Made by a program: the position numbers and the translations under genes. The notes under the pieces are model-generated. The model had not been told where the DNA came from, made no database searches, and saw only the letters and a program-made list of their open reading frames with translations. From the IMG/VR virus record IMGVR_UViG_3300031999_000131, positions 1-32,046 of that record: 32,046 nt of DNA. One strand, written 5' to 3'. Each line of letters opens with the position of its first letter. Positions within the stretch are counted from its first letter, which is position 1. This document shows, piece by piece, positions 27,759 to 32,046 of this stretch. Origin of the DNA: a virus.

Positions 27759-28754
27759 ATGGCTGGAAAGAAGAAACTGCGCAAGATCCAACTGGGGGAT
27801 GAGGCCATAAAGGGCGCCGCGGAGGTGGCCACCGCGATCTGGCGGGGCACAGGAACCCTGGAGGACCTGACCGAGGTGGTGACGCCCGAGGAGGACGTGG
27901 GCTATCTGTGCGACATCGACCGGGTGTACATCGCCAGGGTGGGCGGCCAGCTCGAGATGGACGAGATACCGGCCACCTACGAGCAGCTCCCATACATCCT
28001 CGAGGCAGGGATCAACACCGTGGCGGGAGTCCAGGACGGAGGGGGCAATACGGCCTATATGTACAACTTCCTCTTCCCCACGACTGCCGTGAATACGATC
28101 CTCACCTACACCATCGAGGCGGGAGACGATCAGCAAGAGGAGGAGATGGCCTATTGCTTCGTGCCCGAGTTCACGCTGAAGGGGGCGGCAGATGAGCCGG
28201 TGAAGATGGCGGCCACGTGGCTGGGACGCCAGATCGCGCCGAGCGCCTTCACTGCGCTCGCCACCCTGCCCACGGTGGAGGAGATCCTGTTCAACCCGGG
28301 CAAGTTGTATATCGATGATGCCACAGGGAACGTGGGGACGACAGTCAAGAGCAACACTCTGGTGGCCGGCGAGCTGAAGGTGGTCACAGGGAACATAGCC
28401 TACCAGACGGCAAGCGGGGCGCTCTATTTCGATGGGGACAAACAGGTGGGGCCGGTGATCGATCTGGACATCACCTTCGAGCACAACGCGACGGCGGTGG
28501 CGGAGAAAGCGGCATGTCTGGCGAAGACGTCGCGGCTGATCAGGCTCAAGTTCGAGGGCACGACGCTCACGGGGGCGACGTACCAGAAGAAGACGCTGAT
28601 CATCGACCTGGCGGGGACGTGGAAGAAGTTCGCCAAGATCGATGAGCGGGATGGGAACGACATCGTGACCGGAAGTTTCCATGCGGCATACAACGCAGCG
28701 GAGGCGCTGTATGCCCGGATCCTGGTGGTGAACGCGCTGGTCTCACTGCCGTAG
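27759..28754 (+). CDS. Major tail tube protein
   Basis: 331 residues with a GAGGAGG ribosome site. Beta-rich, with the sequence run expected of siphovirus tail tubes: GTLEDLTEVVTPEEDVGYL, PYILEAGINTVAG, an EMAYCFVPEFTLKGAADEPV middle strand, and VIDLDITFEHNATAVAE with LIIDLAGTWKKFAKI near the end. It is placed just before the two chaperone frames and the tape measure, the conserved order. It probably polymerises into hexamer rings around the tape measure. The capsid and the tube should be the most abundant products. Confidence 0.85.
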   Translation: MAGKKKLRKIQLGDEAIKGAAEVATAIWRGTGTLEDLTEVVTPEEDVGYLCDIDRVYIARVGGQLEMDEIPATYEQLPYILEAGINTVAGVQDGGGNTAYMYNFLFPTTAVNTILTYTIEAGDDQQEEEMAYCFVPEFTLKGAADEPVKMAATWLGRQIAPSAFTALATLPTVEEILFNPGKLYIDDATGNVGTTVKSNTLVAGELKVVTGNIAYQTASGALYFDGDKQVGPVIDLDITFEHNATAVAEKAACLAKTSRLIRLKFEGTTLTGATYQKKTLIIDLAGTWKKFAKIDERDGNDIVTGSFHAAYNAAEALYARILVVNALVSLP

Positions 28755-28791
28755 CACCCCCAACTGGGGAGAGATAACCGTGGAGGAGAAG

Positions 28792-29049
28792 ATGGCGGAG
28801 GAGAAGATCACCTGGCACGTAGATGTCGAGGCGCTGACACTGAACGACCTGGTATTCCTGGAGGAATTGAGCTCCAGGAAACCGCAGAAATGGGGCGACT
28901 TCAGGGAGCGCCTCGCTGCTATTGTGCACGTGGAACCCGAGGAGATCGGGAAAGTGCGGAGTGCGGAGCTATGGCCGCTGGTGAGGCAGTTGATCAAGGA
29001 GGTCAACGAGGCACTTGCACTCCCAAAAGCGAGTACGACCGACTCCTAG
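28792..29049 (+). CDS. Tail assembly chaperone G-type (short product)
   Basis: 85 residues from ATG 28792, preceded by GGAGGAGAAG; a GTG at 28780 would add four residues but has a poorer site. Acidic, helical protein (DVEALTLNDLVFLEELSSRK, LWPLVRQLIKEVNEAL). It ends at TAG 29047-29049 shortly after the slippery CCCAAAA. The G protein and its frameshifted GT form guide the tail tube around the tape measure in lambda-type phages. Confidence 0.85.
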   Translation: MAEEKITWHVDVEALTLNDLVFLEELSSRKPQKWGDFRERLAAIVHVEPEEIGKVRSAELWPLVRQLIKEVNEALALPKASTTDS

Positions 29050-29207
29050 CCTGGGGGTCGGGCCAGGGCAGCAATGCGCCGGCATGGGTTTTTCAACTGC
29101 AACTGGCGGAACGATGGGGCAAGTGGCCCTGGGAGATCGGGGAGATGAAGGCGCAGTGGGCGATCAGGGCAGCGCGGTACTACTGGGCGCGGGGTTTGAG
29201 GCGGTAA
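28792..29207 (+). CDS. Tail assembly chaperone GT-type (-1 frameshift product)
   Basis: Formed by a -1 slip at CCCAAAA (29022-29028). The first 79 residues come from G and 59 more come from the -1 frame to TAA 29205-29207, 138 in total. The added part reads KSEYDRLLAWGSG then LAERWGKWPWEIGEMKAQW, a good T-type domain that has no start codon or ribosome site of its own. This is the conserved G/GT arrangement before the tape measure gene. Confidence 0.85.
29022..29028 (+). promoter_or_regulatory. Programmed -1 frameshift site CCCAAAA
   Basis: In the G frame it reads C CCA AAA, an exact X XXY YYZ heptamer; after the slip it reads CCC AAA. The zero-frame stop lies 18 bases downstream, and the -1 frame then continues into a conserved-looking T domain. 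Confidence 0.88.
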
Positions 29208-29208
29208 G

Positions 29209-30297
29209 ATGGCCAGGGTTGTAGAGATCATCATCAGAGGGAAGGACGAGATCAGCCGGTCGCTGGGTGGGATCAGCGGCAATCTGCTGGGGCTGAGCGG
29301 GACCGCGGCGAAGTTTGGGCTGGTGGGCGTCGGCGCGATCGGCGCAGTTGGTGGCGTGCTGGCCAAGCTCGCGCTGGACGCCGCAGAGGGAGAGGCGGTA
29401 GAGCGGAGCTTCGACAACCTGGCGGAGAGCATCGGAACCACGAGCGACGTGATCTTGGACGAGATGGCGCCGGCAACATTGGAGCTGTTGAACAACGACG
29501 AGCTGGCGCTGGTAGGCGTCAAGCTGCTCACATCAGGACTGGCCGACAACAAGGAGGAGATGGCCCTCATAGCTGGGACCGCCGTGCGCCTGGGCAGGGC
29601 AGTAGGCAAGGAGGCGCTGCCCTCGGTGGAAGACTTCACGAACATGCTGATGACGGGCAGCACGAGGGCGCTGAAGGAGTTTGGGCTCAGCGCGGAGGAA
29701 GTAACCACCAGGGCCAAGGAACTGAAAGATGCAAATGCCGGCATGACGGATCAGCAGGCCTTCCTGCAGGCGGCGCTGGACATCTCGCAAGAGAAGCTGA
29801 AGCTGACGGGCGATGAGGCGGGCACCCTGGCGCAGGACAAGATAGAGGCGCTCAGGACGAAGTTCGAGAACGTGACCGATGAGCTCGGGGAGGCGTTGCT
29901 GCCGGCATTGGGGACGTTGCTGGATGAGCTGATCATCCCGCTGGCGGACGTCATTGTGACGCAGCTCGCCCCTGCGCTGGCGGAGACATTGCCGGGGGCG
30001 ATCAAGGCGACAGCGGATGCACTGCAGGGCGTCGCGGGTCTGATCAGTGGGATCCTGGAAGGGATCAAGGCGCTCGATGAGTGGACGGCGGCGCACCTGG
30101 CCCCTCCCGAGGCCAGGGGTTACCTGGGGCGGGCTGAGGCAGGCCAGTATGCGGCGACCTATATGGGGCCCAGCGAGGGCGGACGGTACGCGCAGAGGGC
30201 CCAGATCAATGTCTACGGCATGAACAGCCTGGAACAGGTCTTGAGTGCGATAGCCAAAGCAGAAGGGCATACCGTCGGGAGCATCGGAGGACCATGA
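29209..30297 (+). CDS. Tape measure protein (short)
   Basis: 362 residues. Helical throughout, with an N-terminal IIIRGKDEISRSLGGISGNL, a hydrophobic stretch (about 34-58, GLVGVGAIGAVGGVLAKLAL) and a second near 265-290. It follows the G/GT genes, the fixed place for the tape measure. At about 1.5 angstroms per residue it predicts a tail near 54 nm, at the short end for siphoviruses. No lysozyme or peptidase domain is seen. It overlaps the next gene by 4 bases (ATGA). Confidence 0.88.
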   Translation: MARVVEIIIRGKDEISRSLGGISGNLLGLSGTAAKFGLVGVGAIGAVGGVLAKLALDAAEGEAVERSFDNLAESIGTTSDVILDEMAPATLELLNNDELALVGVKLLTSGLADNKEEMALIAGTAVRLGRAVGKEALPSVEDFTNMLMTGSTRALKEFGLSAEEVTTRAKELKDANAGMTDQQAFLQAALDISQEKLKLTGDEAGTLAQDKIEALRTKFENVTDELGEALLPALGTLLDELIIPLADVIVTQLAPALAETLPGAIKATADALQGVAGLISGILEGIKALDEWTAAHLAPPEARGYLGRAEAGQYAATYMGPSEGGRYAQRAQINVYGMNSLEQVLSAIAKAEGHTVGSIGGP

Positions 30298-32046
30298 CCG
30301 AGTATTTCCGCATCGAGGGGAAGAACGACATCAAGTTCGATGAGGGGGCGACCGGCCCATATACGCTGGCCAGGGGGAATCCACCTCGGGACATGAGCAG
30401 GACGCTGACCAGGCAGGAGGTGATCAGCGAGCTGGGGAGGCTCCCTCTGGGGATCCGGGGGCACGCGCTCAATCGCGGGATGAGCATGGCCACCTTCCCA
30501 TTCAACGTGCAGGCGACAGCAGCCGCGTTCACGGATGTGGCCATGGAGCAGGCGCTGCACGATCTCAAAGAGACGTTGAACGAGGGCGAGCTCTACATCG
30601 AGAGTGAGAGCGCCAGGGGCACGCAGGCGGTGCTGCGCTACAAGAGCGATGGGGCGGTTCAGAACTCCTACAAGACGATCTATCATGGGATCCTCGAGGA
30701 CCCGGGGGCGCGCCAGGTGCTGGGGGCGACGGTCAAGAACCACCGGTTGGAGGGCCTGGGGCTGACGCTGTACATGGAGCCCAAGTGGAGGCCGACCAGC
30801 GCGATCATGCTGGGGCCGAACGAGATCTACTGCCCGGGCTTCGAGGAGGATGGGAACGCGGATGGGACGGCAGATCAGTGGACCGCGCTCAATGCGCCGG
30901 TGCTGACCATGGAGAGTACCATCGTCCTGCAAGGCTTCTACAGCCAGCAGGTGGACACCAATGCCGCCAACGAGGGCCTGTATAGCACGGTTGCAGTCGC
31001 ACCCGCAGCGGTCACCACGGCAATCGCCTATGCCTGGATCTGCAGACCGGCAGCGGGCACCAATATCACGGTGCAGGTATGGGATTCTACGGCTGGGGCA
31101 GAGCGGGGCCATGCCCATTTCGACACAGCAGGCTGGCCCACCGCCACCGCCAAGGATGGGACCAACACATTCAAGCGTGTGGCGGTTCCAGTCGCCGCGG
31201 GGATAGTCCCTGGCGCCAACCATGTACTGCGGATCTTCTCCGATGCGGCCACGGTCACCACTTTCTACGTGGACAAGGCCTACCTCAAGTGGGACACCAC
31301 CACCATCCCCGACGAATGGTGCGATCACTGGCTGATCTACAATCACTACGACACGACCGAAAGCGCCGCGCACGTTGGCCACCAGAACTACTTCGACGTG
31401 TCGGACCTGAAGGGGACGGATGAGGCACGTTTATTGATCAGAGTTGAACCCATACAACAAGCCGATTTGACACGAGCGGCGGATTTGATCCTGGCTCGCC
31501 GCAGCCAATTCACGTATCCGGGCGATATAACCAGCGCCGCAGGTAACGTTCGCGACGTGCATTGGTTGGAGGCCGAAGATGCTGTATTAAGCCTTTGGGC
31601 ACCTGCTGCCTTGCCCCGGTGTTCCGGCGGCAATCATGTTACCAATGCGGCGAATATCTCGGGGTTCGCGGAATGGTCATTCCCGCGCCTTACTCCAGGG
31701 GCGATGGGCGTCTCGAATTATAGTAGTCAGGTACGGGGGCGTTGGGATGTATTCGGTGTCGTCTATGCCAATGATATAGTCAATACACAATATCGTTTAT
31801 CATATTCCAATTTCATTGCTTTCGGCGCCACTGCTCTATGGTACTACAACCCTTGGGTCAAGCAGAAGGACGCGAACACATGGCAATTGGTATATTTGGG
31901 AGAAATCGACTTTGACCAATATCTCCGCACTGGCTTCACGGCGGGGGTGATGTCCTTATACTCCTGTAAAAATGAAGGCGGCGTGAGTACACTTTGGTGG
32001 TCTACGGATCACACAGCCCTCGAGGGGCAGAAAGGATACTCACGCC
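30294..32046 (+). CDS. Dit-like distal tail protein with possible carbohydrate-binding insert (incomplete at right edge)
   Basis: Open for 584 codons from the ATG at 30294 (overlapping the tape measure stop) to the window end. The first 160 residues (RTLTRQEVISELGRLPLGIR, YKTIYHGILEDPGARQ, LTLYMEPKWRP) resemble a distal tail/upper baseplate region. Then comes CPGFEEDGNADGTADQW (about 180-196), which opens a beta-sandwich of the carbohydrate-binding-module type, ending near FYVDKAYLKW (about 330). The last 200 residues, rich in Trp, Tyr and Asn, are unassigned. From about 31425 codon use becomes markedly more AT-rich, suggesting a recombined C-terminal part for host recognition. Placement after the tape measure supports a tail tip role. 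Confidence 0.75.
   Translation, partial: MTEYFRIEGKNDIKFDEGATGPYTLARGNPPRDMSRTLTRQEVISELGRLPLGIRGHALNRGMSMATFPFNVQATAAAFTDVAMEQALHDLKETLNEGELYIESESARGTQAVLRYKSDGAVQNSYKTIYHGILEDPGARQVLGATVKNHRLEGLGLTLYMEPKWRPTSAIMLGPNEIYCPGFEEDGNADGTADQWTALNAPVLTMESTIVLQGFYSQQVDTNAANEGLYSTVAVAPAAVTTAIAYAWICRPAAGTNITVQVWDSTAGAERGHAHFDTAGWPTATAKDGTNTFKRVAVPVAAGIVPGANHVLRIFSDAATVTTFYVDKAYLKWDTTTIPDEWCDHWLIYNHYDTTESAAHVGHQNYFDVSDLKGTDEARLLIRVEPIQQADLTRAADLILARRSQFTYPGDITSAAGNVRDVHWLEAEDAVLSLWAPAALPRCSGGNHVTNAANISGFAEWSFPRLTPGAMGVSNYSSQVRGRWDVFGVVYANDIVNTQYRLSYSNFIAFGATALWYYNPWVKQKDANTWQLVYLGEIDFDQYLRTGFTAGVMSLYSCKNEGGVSTLWWSTDHTALEGQKGYSR

Noticed and set aside
30213-31382. Antisense reading opposite the tail tip gene
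   Set aside because: The plus strand is open to the window end with recognisable tail sequence and start overlap.
1-32046. tRNA genes, CRISPR arrays, insertion sequences
   Set aside because: I found no cloverleaf with CCA-type ends, no regularly spaced repeats of CRISPR size and no transposase or terminal inverted repeats.

Overview
The window is the integrated left part of a temperate, tailed (siphovirus-like, HK97-type) phage in a GC-rich bacterium. I infer a Chloroflexota host. At the extreme left, on the minus strand, is the first part of a folylpolyglutamate synthase (folC) whose N-terminus looks like Chloroflexota FolC. The prophage's secreted nuclease has a Thr/Pro stalk and an Excalibur domain of a kind common in that phylum. 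Both points are recognition from memory, not a database match.

Layout: (1) 1-157, host folC start, joined to the 3' end of a large serine recombinase. (2) 150-2904, minus-strand lysogeny block: XRE repressor, lipoprotein-type secreted thermonuclease, serine integrase. (3) 2905-3074, divergent control region with two promoters and an inverted repeat. (4) 3075-16056, plus-strand early block: Cro-like protein, SbcC, MazG, SbcD, a phiC31 gp3/RDF-like protein, a winged-helix probable replication initiator with origin-like repeats inside its gene, several small unknown genes, a ParB-like protein with a Cys-rich tail, a zinc-finger HTH protein, a PD-(D/E)XK nuclease-like protein, a tyrosine recombinase and a RusA-like resolvase. 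Most genes overlap by 1-20 bases, so this reads as one long operon. (5) 16064-16187, a strong promoter followed at once by three hairpins, the last a good intrinsic terminator. This is a likely late-gene control point. (6) 16245-32046, late block: TerS, TerL, portal, Mu F-like head protein, an 819-residue protease-scaffold-capsid fusion, small head proteins, a sulfatase-superfamily enzyme, connector and neck proteins, tail tube, G/GT chaperones with a CCCAAAA frameshift site, a short tape measure, and a Dit-like protein running off the right edge.

Working model: the repressor operon keeps the prophage silent and makes a surface nuclease in the lysogen. The early operon copies and recombines phage DNA with host polymerase (none is encoded here). 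The late operon packages it and builds the virion. Lysis genes, the tail tip and the right attachment site should lie beyond the window.

The least ordinary points are the origin-like repeats inside the initiator gene (9109-9255), the promoter with a three-hairpin leader (16064-16187), the protease-capsid fusion with an internal ribosome site (20462-22921), the sulfatase among head genes (24516-25739), the repressor-nuclease operon (1706-2904), and a repeated gene-end/ribosome-site cassette (10044-10479).
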